From: Acidobacterium sp049965615
GTDB taxonomy: Bacteria > Acidobacteriota > Terriglobia > Terriglobales > Acidobacteriaceae
Assembly (NCBI GenBank): GCA_049965615.1
Contig: JBMFWD010000020.1
Coordinates: 1-57,629 of the forward strand
Reading direction: 5' to 3'
Length of the DNA stretch: 57,629 bases
Positions 25,103-33,434 of the stretch are shown one piece after another. The notes beneath the pieces are model-generated. The model was not told the origin of the DNA. It worked only from the letters and a program-made list of their open reading frames with translations, and made no database searches. Numbering within the stretch: the stretch's first letter is position 1; each line of letters starts with the position of its first letter. The translations under genes were made by a program, and so were the position numbers.

Positions 25103-27772
25103 TCAGGCGTGGGCGGCGTCGACTTTTTCGGTGTCAATGCCGAGCTCGGTGAAGGCCTGCTGTGCTTTTTTGGCGTCGAATTTGCCTTCGCGGGCCAGGC
25201 GGGAGAGCGTGGCGGCGGCGATGGATTCGGCATTGACCTCGAAGTGGCGGCGCAGGTGCTCGCGATTGTCGCTGCGGCCGAAGCCGTCGGTTCCGAGGGA
25301 GGTAAGGCGGTTGGGGAGCCAGGGAGCGAGCTGATCGGGGACGACCTTCATGTAGTCGGTAGCCGCGATGATGGGACCCTTGGCGCTCTTAAGGGCTTCG
25401 AGCAGGTAGGGTGTCTTTTCCGGCTCGGCGGGGTGTAGGCGGTTCCAGCGTTCGACGGAGAGCGCGTCGCGGCGCAGTTCGGTGTAGCTGGTGACGCTCC
25501 ATACGTCGGTCTGGACACCGTATTGTTCCGCGAGAATCTTTTGTGCGCGGAGGGTTTCAAGCAGGATGGGACCGCTGCCGAAGAGATGGGCGGCGGGCTT
25601 GCCCTTGATGGCGGGTGCGACCTTGTAAATGCCGCGCAGGATGCCTTCGGTGACGCCCTCGGGCATGGCGGGCATGGCGTAATCTTCGTTGTACATGGTG
25701 ATGTAGTAGAAGACCTGCTCATTTTCCTGGTACATGCGGCGGAGTCCGTCTTGCAGGATGACGGCCATTTCGTATACGAAGGCGGGGTCGTAACTGACGC
25801 AGTTGGGGACGGTGCTGAAGAGCACATGGCTGTGACCGTCCTGATGCTGGAGTCCTTCGCCGAGCATGGTGGTGCGGCCGGCGGTTCCGGCCATGAGGAA
25901 GCCCTTGCCGCGTGCGTCACCGAAGGCCCAGATCATGTCTCCGACGCGCTGGAAGCCGAACATGGAGTAGTACATGTAGAAGGGAATGGTGGGGACGCCG
26001 TAGTTGGCGTAAGAGGTGCCGGCGGCGGTGAAGGAGGCCATGGAGCCAGCCTCGGTGATGCCTTCTTCGAGGATCTGGCCGTCCTTTTCCTCACGGTAGT
26101 AGAGGAGCATGTCCTGATCGTGAGGGGTGTACTTCTGGCCTTCGGGCGCGTAGATGCCGACCTGACGGATGGCCGATTCGAGGCCGAAGGTGCGGCCCTC
26201 ATCGGGGACGATGGGGACGACGAGCTTGCCGAAGTCGGAGTCCTTGAGGAGGTGGCGGAGGATGCTGACGAAGCCCATGGTGGTGGAGACTTCGCGGCCG
26301 CGGGAGCCGCCGGTCCACTCGGCATAGTAGTCGAGTGCGGGGGCTTTGAATTCGAATTTGGGGACGTCGCGCGAAGGCATGTAGCCGCCGAGGGCCTCGC
26401 GGTGCTCGCGGAGGTAGGTGAGCTCGGGGCTGTCGTCGCCGGGGTGGAAGGGCTTGCCGTTTTTGGCGAGGTCTTCGGGCACGGGAATGTTGAACCGCTT
26501 GACTAAGCCGTGGAGGGCATCGTCGGTGAGCTTCTTTTCCTGGTGCGCGGCGTTGCGGGCCTGCGTGGTTCCGATGCCGTAGCCTTTGACGGTTTTGGCG
26601 AGGATGACGGTGGGGCCGCCCTTGTGCTCGGTGGCGCGCTTGTAGGCGTTGTAAATCTTGAGGGGATCGTGGCCGCCGCGATGGAGGTTTGCGAGCTGAT
26701 CGTCGGTGTAGTCTTTTACGAGTTCGAGCAGCTCAGGGTACTTGCCGAAGAAGTGTTCGCGGAGATAGGCGCCGCCCTTGGCCTTGAAGGTCTGGAAGTC
26801 GCCGTCGACGCACTCTTCCATGCGCTTGAGGAGCAGGCCGGTGTGGTCGCGCTCGAAGAGCTTATCCCAGTCCGAGCCCCAGATGACCTTGATGACGTTC
26901 CATCCAGCGCCGTGGAACATGCCTTCGAGCTCGTCGATGATGCGCTTGTTGCCGCGGACCGGACCGTCGAGGCGCTGGAGGTTGCAGTTGATGACGAAGA
27001 TGAGGTTGTCGAGTTTTTCGCGGGTGGCGAGAGAGATGGCGCCGAGGGTATCGACCTCGTCGGTTTCGCCGTCGCCGACGAAGGCCCAGACCTTGCGGGG
27101 TGTTTTTTCGAGCAGGCCGCGATTCTCAAGGTAGCGCATGAAGCGCGCCTGATAGATGGCGTTGAGTGGGCCGATGCCCATGGAGACGGTGGGGAATCGC
27201 CAGAAGTCGGGCATGAGCCAAGGGTGGGGATAGGAGGACAGGCCGGGCTGATCACGGAGCTCGTGGCGGAAGTTGATGAGATGCTGCTCGGTGAGGCGTC
27301 CCTCAAGGAAGGCGCGGGCGTAGACGCCGGGCGAGGCATGACCCTGGAAGTAGATGAAGTCGCCGGGCTGCTCGCCGTAGCTGGCGTGGAAGAAGTGGTT
27401 CAGGCCGACTTCGAGGAGGGTGCAGAGCGAGGAGTAGGTGGCAATGTGGCCACCGATGCCGTCGTCCTTCTTGTTCTGGCCGTGGACCATGGCCATGGCG
27501 TTCCAGCGGATGAGCGCCTCGATGCGATTTTCAAGATCGCGATTGCCGGGGTAGGGAACTTCCTCGTGTTTGGGAATGGTGTTGAGGTAGGGCGTGGTGA
27601 GCTGGCTGGGCGCAGCGATGCCGGCTTCGCGTGCGCGCTGGCGGAGCGCGTCGAGGACCTGACCGCCCTGCTCGGGGCCTTCGGCGACGACTATGTCGTC
27701 AAATGCTTCGATCCATTCGGAGAGTTCCTGCTGGAAGTCGTTCATTACGGGAGTCGGTGTTTTGGTCGTCAT
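25103..27772 (-). CDS. aceE: Pyruvate dehydrogenase E1 component, homodimeric type
   Basis: ThDP-dependent decarboxylation of pyruvate and transfer of the acetyl unit to lipoyl-E2; 889 residues, matching the AceE family. The ThDP motif starts at residue 233 with GDGETDE and ends at INCNLQRLDGP. Other family segments are YFQGHASPGVYARAFLEGR, GAYLREHFFGKYPELLE, AKTVKGYGIG and the C-terminal transketolase part FGRSDNREHLRRHFEVN. It lies 32 bases after an E1-alpha-like gene on the same strand and is closed by a terminator, so it is separated from any aceF or lpd gene. Confidence 0.97.
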   Translation of the reverse strand: MTTKTPTPVMNDFQQELSEWIEAFDDIVVAEGPEQGGQVLDALRQRAREAGIAAPSQLTTPYLNTIPKHEEVPYPGNRDLENRIEALIRWNAMAMVHGQNKKDDGIGGHIATYSSLCTLLEVGLNHFFHASYGEQPGDFIYFQGHASPGVYARAFLEGRLTEQHLINFRHELRDQPGLSSYPHPWLMPDFWRFPTVSMGIGPLNAIYQARFMRYLENRGLLEKTPRKVWAFVGDGETDEVDTLGAISLATREKLDNLIFVINCNLQRLDGPVRGNKRIIDELEGMFHGAGWNVIKVIWGSDWDKLFERDHTGLLLKRMEECVDGDFQTFKAKGGAYLREHFFGKYPELLELVKDYTDDQLANLHRGGHDPLKIYNAYKRATEHKGGPTVILAKTVKGYGIGTTQARNAAHQEKKLTDDALHGLVKRFNIPVPEDLAKNGKPFHPGDDSPELTYLREHREALGGYMPSRDVPKFEFKAPALDYYAEWTGGSRGREVSTTMGFVSILRHLLKDSDFGKLVVPIVPDEGRTFGLESAIRQVGIYAPEGQKYTPHDQDMLLYYREEKDGQILEEGITEAGSMASFTAAGTSYANYGVPTIPFYMYYSMFGFQRVGDMIWAFGDARGKGFLMAGTAGRTTMLGEGLQHQDGHSHVLFSTVPNCVSYDPAFVYEMAVILQDGLRRMYQENEQVFYYITMYNEDYAMPAMPEGVTEGILRGIYKVAPAIKGKPAAHLFGSGPILLETLRAQKILAEQYGVQTDVWSVTSYTELRRDALSVERWNRLHPAEPEKTPYLLEALKSAKGPIIAATDYMKVVPDQLAPWLPNRLTSLGTDGFGRSDNREHLRRHFEVNAESIAAATLSRLAREGKFDAKKAQQAFTELGIDTEKVDAAHA

Positions 27773-27804
27773 CGTTATCCTGTCTGATCGTAATTGGCGG
27801 GCAC

Positions 27805-28545
27805 TCAGGCTAGCCTCGATGTTGCTGAAGTTGATTTTCTGGAAGCGCTTTGGAGCGCCGTAGGCAGGAGGCCTTTTCGGCGGAGGTGAGCTTCCAATCG
27901 GGTGACGGGGTTGGAGTCTCCGCGCGCGAGTGTAACCTGCTTGCAGTCGATGAGCGAGGGGCCGCCGTGGTTGCGGGCGCGGAGGATGGTTTCCTGCGCG
28001 ACGCGGTAGAGGGCGACGGCATCGTGGGTGTCGACGGGGATGCAGGGGACGTCTTCGCGGATGGCGCGGGCGCTCCAGTCGAAGGTGGATGGAGCGGGAA
28101 GAAGAACGTAGAGGATGGGAACTTGGTGCCGGGCGGCTGTGCGGAGGGTCTGGCGGAAGTTGTCCTGCTGGAGGCGGCCGGCGCGGGTGAAGGCGATAAC
28201 GAGGGAGCCGGGCTGATTTTGCGCGAGACCGATGGCGAGACCGGTTGCGATCTCCGGGCTGAGTTCGAGGGGCGCGGTTGCGGTGAAGGGCTCGAGGTGA
28301 AGGGGAATGTCAGCGGTGATGCGGTCCTGGGGGGTGAGGTCGGCGAGGAGCGAGGCGTAGACGGCGGGGAACCTGATGGCCGGAGCGGCTGCGGCTTTTG
28401 CCTTTGCGGGCTTGCTGCCGGTGGCTTGCAGAAGCGCTGCGTGCAGGTGGAGGAGTCGCTCGTCGCTGATGAGGGGAGCACCGTGCTTGCCGGCAACGAT
28501 GGCGTCGGCGGAGTACTGCATCGCACTTTGGATGTTTTGTTTCAT
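27805..28545 (-). CDS. Degenerate pyruvate dehydrogenase E1-alpha-like protein
   Basis: A 246-residue protein whose second half aligns by eye with E1-alpha of two-subunit 2-oxo acid dehydrogenases: ELSPEIATGLAIGLA, then VPILYVLL, then VDTHDAVALYRVAQETILRA, GGPSLIDCKQVTL and SNPVTRLEAHLRRKGLL. The ThDP site is not intact. Where GDG is expected the chain reads VIAFTRAGR, the closing Asn is missing, and the phosphorylation-loop YHGHS-type text is absent. It is therefore unlikely to be a catalytic E1-alpha on its own. It probably shares a transcript with aceE, which needs no alpha subunit. A regulatory or structural role is possible; decay of an old subunit is the alternative. No beta-subunit gene is near. 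Confidence 0.75.
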   Translation of the reverse strand: MKQNIQSAMQYSADAIVAGKHGAPLISDERLLHLHAALLQATGSKPAKAKAAAAPAIRFPAVYASLLADLTPQDRITADIPLHLEPFTATAPLELSPEIATGLAIGLAQNQPGSLVIAFTRAGRLQQDNFRQTLRTAARHQVPILYVLLPAPSTFDWSARAIREDVPCIPVDTHDAVALYRVAQETILRARNHGGPSLIDCKQVTLARGDSNPVTRLEAHLRRKGLLPTALQSASRKSTSATSRLA

Positions 28546-28844
28546 GCTGTGACGGCGGGCTGTAATCGTGCCCAGGGCTGACTCTAAATTCTATCGCAGA
28601 CGCAGGGGCGGGACGAGGCGGGGTTTGATGGGAGGGAATGAGGACGGCAGCGCGCAGGCGCAAGTGAGTTTGCGATGAGGTGGGAACTGTTTCACGCGCG
28701 CTGGGAGATTGCAAGAGGAAAAGGCGGGTGGTTTTTCCTCAGAGTTGAGGAAATGCCTGTGCATATGTGGGGGCGAAAAGGCTGAAATGCAGGAACGAAG
28801 CGGGGTTAAGCGGATTGCACAATTTGTGGTGCAGGGGGTGAAAT
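28546..28844. other. Interval between argJ and the E1-alpha-like gene
   Basis: About 300 bases without a supportable gene. A short inverted repeat TCCTCA/TGAGGA at 28736-28751 lies past the argJ stop but has no T tract. The promoter for the E1-alpha-like gene and aceE should be here; I could not pick one confidently. Confidence 0.5.
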
Positions 28845-30068
28845 TTATGTGGAGTAGTCGGCGTTGATGTGGATGTACTCGTTGGTGAGGTCGGTGGTGA
28901 AGAAGGTGCAGGCGCCGGAGCCGAGTCCGAGGTCGATGCGGACGGAGAACTCGCGTTGCTGGAGGTAAGCGTGGGCTCTGGCTTCATCGAAGAGCGGGGA
29001 GCGGCCGCCGTTGCGGCAGATTTCGTTGCGACCAAACCATATGTTGATTCGGTTGGGATCGATGGCGACGCCGGAGTATCCGATGGCGGCCATGAGGCGA
29101 CCCCAGTTGGGGTCGTTGCCGGCCCATGCGGTTTTGACGAGGGGCGAGGTGGCTATGGTTTTGGCGACTGTGAGTGCGTCGGCTTTGGTGGGTGCGCCTT
29201 TGATCTGGAGTTCGATGACGTGGGTGATGCCTTCGCCGTCGTGAACGATTTGGCGGGCGAGCGAGAGGCAGACGGCTTCGAGTGCGATCTGGAAGCCGGG
29301 GTTGTCGGCGGGGACCTCGAGGCCGGAGGCTCCGGAGGCCAGGAGCAGGACGGTGTCGTTGGTGGACATGTCTCCGTCGATGGAGATGCAGTTGAAGGTT
29401 TTGTCGACGGCGGCGCGGAGGTAGTTGTCGAGCGCGGCGGGGTCGATGACGGCATCGGTGAAGATATAGGCGAGCATGGTGGCGTGGGGGACAAGCTGTG
29501 GGCCGATCATGCCGGCGCCTTTGCAGGCTCCCGCGATGCGGATGGTCTGATCGTCAATGTTGACGGTGGCGGTGGCGACCTTGGATTTCGTGTCCGTGGT
29601 GAGGATGCCGCGCGCGAAATTGGAGAATGCTTCTGGCGTGGCTGCGGCCTGGGCTGCTGCGGCGGGCATGGCGGCGACGAGTTTTTCCGCAGGGAGCGGG
29701 ACGCCGATGATGCCGGTGGAAGATGGGAAGACCTGGTAGTGGTGGCAGTGGAAGGTTTCAGCGGCAGCGGCGCAGACCTGTTCGGCGGCGCGGAGACCTG
29801 CTTCTCCGGTGGAGCAGTTGGCATTGCCGGAGTTGATGGCGACGACCTGAATTCTGGATCCGCTGCGTTCGATGTGTTTGCGATCGACGATGAGGGGCGC
29901 GGCCTGGACTCGGTTGGCGGTGTAGAGGGCCGCGGCGGGGATGGGCTGATCGGCGATGGCGAGCGCGAAGTCGGGTTTGCCGCTGGGCTTGAGTCCGGCG
30001 GTGACGCAGGCGAAGCGGAAGCCTGCGGGAAGTGCTTCAGCGGAGAGGAGCAGGTCAGTGTTGGACAT
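28845..30068 (-). CDS. argJ: Glutamate N-acetyltransferase / amino-acid acetyltransferase (ArgJ)
   Basis: Arginine biosynthesis: transfers acetyl from N-acetylornithine to glutamate, and in bifunctional forms also uses acetyl-CoA; 407 residues. The precursor cleaves itself before the nucleophile Thr197 in HATMLAYIFTD. Other conserved parts are NSGNANCSTGEAG, SSTGIIGVPLP, IAGACKGAGMIGP, ISIDGDMSTNDTVLLLASG and AWAGNDPNWGRLMAAIGYSG. Sequence alone does not show whether it is mono- or bifunctional. No other arg genes are adjacent. Confidence 0.96.
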   Translation of the reverse strand: MSNTDLLLSAEALPAGFRFACVTAGLKPSGKPDFALAIADQPIPAAALYTANRVQAAPLIVDRKHIERSGSRIQVVAINSGNANCSTGEAGLRAAEQVCAAAAETFHCHHYQVFPSSTGIIGVPLPAEKLVAAMPAAAAQAAATPEAFSNFARGILTTDTKSKVATATVNIDDQTIRIAGACKGAGMIGPQLVPHATMLAYIFTDAVIDPAALDNYLRAAVDKTFNCISIDGDMSTNDTVLLLASGASGLEVPADNPGFQIALEAVCLSLARQIVHDGEGITHVIELQIKGAPTKADALTVAKTIATSPLVKTAWAGNDPNWGRLMAAIGYSGVAIDPNRINIWFGRNEICRNGGRSPLFDEARAHAYLQQREFSVRIDLGLGSGACTFFTTDLTNEYIHINADYST

Positions 30069-30404
30069 TCAAAATTATTGTCGCTTATGGCGGAGCTTTT
30101 AGCTCTTAGCTTTTAGCCTTTCGCTCTTGGTTAAGTTTGTTCCCCTGTGCAAGGGAGATGATTGGGGCGGGGTGAATGCACGCTAACTTTGCGAGAGTGG
30201 GGATCCGGTTCGTCCCAAACCGGCGACGCGAAGACACTTGTCGAGAGTTTCGGGAGAAACTTTCAGCGACATTTCCACTCGAAATATCGCCGGGATTCTT
30301 CGGCTTCGCCTCTGAATGACCTTCCGTAACATAGAAAGTTTTGGGGCGGAGGACGTGTGCCGGTGCGTTCAGGAATGGGTTAGGCTGGGTTGGAAAGGAT
30401 GAGG
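30069..30404. other. Interval with short repeats between argJ and the ABC ATPase gene
   Basis: No gene. AGCTTTTAGCT-type units occur at 30091-30117, written twice and then a variant TTTTAGCC; the same unit appears twice near 36689-36720. A REP-like unit follows at 30242-30320. Confidence 0.6.
30242..30320 (+). repeat. REP-like dispersed repeat, copy 2
   Basis: Contains the hairpin AGTTTC-GGGA-GAAACT, then ATTTC, CCGGGATTC-TTCGGCTTCG and the end block TCTGAATGAC, in the same order as at 17939-18041 but shorter. Confidence 0.6.
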
Positions 30405-31214
30405 ATGACGGACGAGGCACGGTTGATTGGCGAGGGTGTGGAGTGGTTTCTGGAGATGGAGCATGTGAGCGTGGCGCGTGGCGCTACGGTGGTGCTGCAT
30501 GATGTGTCGCTGCGGATTCGGCGGGGGGAGCAGATGGTGATCCTGGGGCCGAACGGGTGCGGGAAGTCAACGCTGATCAAGACGATGACGCGGGAGTGCT
30601 ATCCGCTGATGGAGCCGGGGATGCGGATGCGGCTTTTTGGATGGGAGCGCTGGGTGGTGGCGGATTTGCGGCAGCATTTTGGCGTGGTGGAGGCGAACTT
30701 GCCGGGGGAGCGAACTCCGCGGACGAATGGGATGGATGCGGTGGTTTCGGGCCTGCTGGGATCTTCGACGCTGTGGCCGAATTTGACGGTGACAGCGGAG
30801 ATGTATGACCGGGCGGATGCGGCGATGAAGCTGCTGGATGCGGGGTATTTGAAGGACAAGCTGGTGGGGCAGATGTCTGCCGGGGAGCAGCGGCGGGTGA
30901 TGATTGCTCGGGCGCTGGTGAATGAGCCGGAGATGCTGCTGCTCGATGAGCCTTCGAATGCGCTGGACCTGGCGGCGCAGGCGGAGTTGCGCGAGGCGCT
31001 GGAAGCAGTGACGGCGAGGGGCGTGGGGCTGATGCTGGTGACGCACCACATTGGGGATATTTTGCCGAGCGTGGAGCGGGTGCTGATGATGCGAGAGGGA
31101 CGGATTTTTGCCGATGGGAGCAAGAAGGATTTGCTGACGAGGGGGAAGTTGAAGGAGTTGTTTGGGGTGGATGTGGAGATGGTGGAACGGAACGGATTTT
31201 TTCACGCCTGGTAG
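30405..31214 (+). CDS. Orphan ABC transporter ATP-binding protein
   Basis: Cytoplasmic ATPase subunit of an ABC system; 269 residues. Walker A GPNGCGKST, a signature VGQMSAGEQRR, Walker B MLLLDEPSNALD and the switch His in LVTHHIGD are all intact. No permease or binding-protein gene is adjacent, so the substrate cannot be told. It resembles single-gene ATPases of the YlmA/ModF-like kind (inference). I start at the third possible codon, ATG 30405, because AAAGG lies about seven bases upstream; TTG 30390 and ATG 30399 are alternatives. Confidence 0.88.
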   Translation: MTDEARLIGEGVEWFLEMEHVSVARGATVVLHDVSLRIRRGEQMVILGPNGCGKSTLIKTMTRECYPLMEPGMRMRLFGWERWVVADLRQHFGVVEANLPGERTPRTNGMDAVVSGLLGSSTLWPNLTVTAEMYDRADAAMKLLDAGYLKDKLVGQMSAGEQRRVMIARALVNEPEMLLLDEPSNALDLAAQAELREALEAVTARGVGLMLVTHHIGDILPSVERVLMMREGRIFADGSKKDLLTRGKLKELFGVDVEMVERNGFFHAW

Positions 31215-31297
31215 CGGGACGAGCGGAAGTTATTGGTTGTGAGCGAGTTGGTGGCGAGGGTTTGCGGGGGGATCAAATCTGGTTACGGGATGATGTC

Positions 31298-31326
31298 TTG
31301 ACCTGCGTGGCGAGTGGGCTTAGTTT
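31298..31326 (+). promoter_or_regulatory. Possible promoter of the small structured transcript
   Basis: -35 TTGACC (31298-31303), a 17-base spacer, and -10 TAGTTT (31321-31326). The -35 box and spacing are good, the -10 box is poor (three of six consensus bases). Confidence 0.4.
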
Positions 31327-31360
31327 GAAGTCACACGGGAAAGGAGGTTGATCCAAATCT

Positions 31361-31414
31361 ATGAAAAATTCTGATGGTAGTTGTATGACTCAACGTGAGG
31401 TGACTGAGGCTTAG
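31361..31414 (+). CDS. Candidate 17-residue peptide behind a very long Shine-Dalgarno
   Basis: The frame reads MKNSDGSCMTQREVTEA and then stops. Thirteen bases before the ATG ends AAAGGAGG, part of AAAGGAGGTTGATCC (31340-31354). That block is complementary to almost the whole 3' tail of 16S rRNA apart from one extra T. The stop codon sits directly before the 11-bp stem of the structured region, as in leader peptides. However, there is no gene on this strand downstream to attenuate. No protein family is recognisable. The spacing to the ATG is long, so translation is uncertain. Confidence 0.4.
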   Translation: MKNSDGSCMTQREVTEA

Positions 31415-31487
31415 AGCGCCCTTGCTCTAGTCCTGGCGTTACAGCGACATTCACGCCGAGGCCCAATCGGATAGCGAGGGCGCCTCA
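31405..31487 (+). ncRNA. Candidate structured RNA
   Basis: Eleven-base stem GCGCCCTTGCT (31416-31426) with AGCGAGGGCGC (31473-31483), one G-U pair. It encloses a second hairpin, GGCGT (31435-31439) with ACGCC (31453-31457). TGAGGC (31405-31410) could pair alternatively with GCCTCA (31482-31487), giving two exclusive structures. A strong hairpin ends the unit at 31549. I do not recognise it as a known RNA class. Strand is inferred from the -35 box and ribosome-site-like block upstream. Confidence 0.4.
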
Positions 31488-31517
31488 GGTCAAACTCAAC
31501 AGATCACCGGCGATAAG

Positions 31518-31549
31518 AAGCCCCACCTGCTTTGCGGCAGGTGGGGCTT
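31518..31549. terminator. Strong hairpin between convergent units
   Basis: Perfect 13-bp arms AAGCCCCACCTGC and GCAGGTGGGGCTT around a six-base loop. Neither side has a long T tract, but the position 19 bases after the sialate esterase stop (minus strand) and at the end of the plus-strand candidate RNA suits a shared terminator. Confidence 0.65.
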
Positions 31550-31568
31550 TCGCTCGTCTGGGTATGTG

Positions 31569-33191
31569 TTATGGGACTTGCGCTTCGAAGGTGGAGGCTG
31601 GGAGTCCTACTCCGTTGTAGAGGTTGGCGGTGGTGTAGTTGGCCCATGCGTAGCGTACGGCGGGGGTTTGCGGGAAGGACGTGGTGTCTACGACGACGGT
31701 GTTTCCCTGGATGACTGCGTTGACGTAGTGCCATTTGCCACTGCCGTCTTCGATTTCAAAGCCTTTGAGGGGGCCTCCTTTGCTGACGAGTCCCTGGGCG
31801 GTGTGGGTGAAGTAGATGCGGAGCTGTGCGCCCTGGGGGATGACCTGTTCGAAGAGCGGGCCTTCGTCTTCGATCTGTTCGCCGTAGGAGATGTGGAAGG
31901 CGGTGAGGGCGAGGCGCTGGGCTACGGTCTGCTTGTCGGCGGGGTGAATGTTGTGGGGTTCGCCAACGTCGGAGCTGACAGCCATGCCGGTGCCGCGGAG
32001 GTCGAGAGTGGTGCGCTGCGCGTTGCGGATGACTCCCCAGTGCTCTTTGGGTGCGTCGAAGCTGGAGATCTGGACGTAGAGGAAGGGCAGCCTGCCTTCG
32101 TTCCAGTGGGCTCGCCAGTTTTGGATCATGGCGGGGAAGAGCTGTTTGTAGAGGTGCGGGTTCCAGCGGTCAGAGCTGTCGGTTTCGCCCTGATACCAGA
32201 TAAAGCCGCGGATGGTGTAGGGGGTGACGGGTGCGACCATGCCGTTCCAGAGCCAGGAGGGGTGCCAGGAACTGGGATCGGGCTGCCAGCCGCGCTTCTT
32301 TGGTTTGGTGGACTGCTGCCCGCCGAGGACGGAGACCTGCGGGAGGGACGCCTGGTAGGCCTTCCACTTGGTGTGAACGGGCTGGAAGTCGGGGTGTGAG
32401 GTGAGGAGGGAGTCGCTCATCCATGAGGAGATGGGCGTTCCGCCCCAGGCCGAGTCGATGATGCCGATGGGGATGTGGAGATGGGCCTCGAGGTCGCGCG
32501 CGAAGAGGTAGGCGACGGCGGAGAACATGGGCGAGGTGGTGGGATCGCAGGTGGTCCAGGTAGCGTTGACGTTGTTGGCCGGGGTGTCGGAGGCGGTGTT
32601 GGGAATGAGGAGCAGGTGGATATTGGGGTGGTTGGAGTTGGCGATTTCCTGGGCGGAGTTTTTGATGATGTAGAAGCTGTTGAATCCCTTGAGCGGGTCC
32701 TTCATATTGGACTGGCCGGAGGCGAACCAGACGTCGCCGACGAGGACATTGGTGAGGGTGATGGGCGGCTCGTTTTTGCTGCCGGTTACGGTAAGGGTGT
32801 ATGGGCCGCCGGCAGGTTCCGGCGCGAGCCAGAGTTCCCAGTTGCCCTGGGAGTCGGCGGTGGTTTGCTCGGTCTGGCTGTGGAAGGTGACGGTGATGCT
32901 TTCGTTGGGGCTGCTCCAGCCCCAGATATGGATGGGGCGTCCGCGCTGGAGGACGGCGTTGTTGCTCAGGATGTTGGGCAGTCGCAGGGTGTAGGGGACG
33001 CTGACGGTCTGAACCGGTGTGGTTTGAGTGGTGTAGAGGCCGCTGGGGGCAGGGTGGATACCGGGTTGCGCAGAGTGGCTGGAGAGGATGCCGGTGGAGC
33101 CGAGGTCCTGGGCGCAGGCCGGGGAGACGGCGAAGGCGAGGAGCGCGGCGGGCAAAAGGAGCCGGTGGAAGCGGGCGAGTCGGAAATTCAT
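31569..33191 (-). CDS. Secreted sialate O-acetylesterase-type SGNH hydrolase
   Basis: A 540-residue exported carbohydrate esterase; family members remove O-acetyl groups from sialic acids or plant polysaccharides. The signal peptide ends near SPACAQ. A beta-sandwich region (about residues 50-140; VLQRGRPIHIWGWSSPNE) precedes the SGNH domain. Block I FASGQSNM carries the Ser, IDSAWGGTPISSW is block II/III-like, IWYQGETDS follows, and the Asp/His region is near PHNIHPADKQ. I start at ATG 33191, where the signal peptide begins; the frame extends further upstream without similarity. In soil acidobacteria such enzymes usually act on plant cell-wall polymers (inference). Confidence 0.88.
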   Translation of the reverse strand: MNFRLARFHRLLLPAALLAFAVSPACAQDLGSTGILSSHSAQPGIHPAPSGLYTTQTTPVQTVSVPYTLRLPNILSNNAVLQRGRPIHIWGWSSPNESITVTFHSQTEQTTADSQGNWELWLAPEPAGGPYTLTVTGSKNEPPITLTNVLVGDVWFASGQSNMKDPLKGFNSFYIIKNSAQEIANSNHPNIHLLLIPNTASDTPANNVNATWTTCDPTTSPMFSAVAYLFARDLEAHLHIPIGIIDSAWGGTPISSWMSDSLLTSHPDFQPVHTKWKAYQASLPQVSVLGGQQSTKPKKRGWQPDPSSWHPSWLWNGMVAPVTPYTIRGFIWYQGETDSSDRWNPHLYKQLFPAMIQNWRAHWNEGRLPFLYVQISSFDAPKEHWGVIRNAQRTTLDLRGTGMAVSSDVGEPHNIHPADKQTVAQRLALTAFHISYGEQIEDEGPLFEQVIPQGAQLRIYFTHTAQGLVSKGGPLKGFEIEDGSGKWHYVNAVIQGNTVVVDTTSFPQTPAVRYAWANYTTANLYNGVGLPASTFEAQVP

Positions 33192-33434
33192 GAGAAGCAG
33201 TGACCTCCAGTGGAGCGGCGAACGCGCGCTGTGAGTGATGGGAATGGTTGGCGTTCCGCGCGCGTGCCTGGGATGCATGGAAATGCCGTGAATGACAACG
33301 CAATGAGTATAACGATGCGAACTGCGGGTAACCAGCGGGGATGCATCCGGAATGGTACGCGAGGATGGGCTTGTGCGGGATTCCACAGCGGCTTATAGGG
33401 GAATTTCATGCGGGAGCCGCTAGACTGAGAGGGA

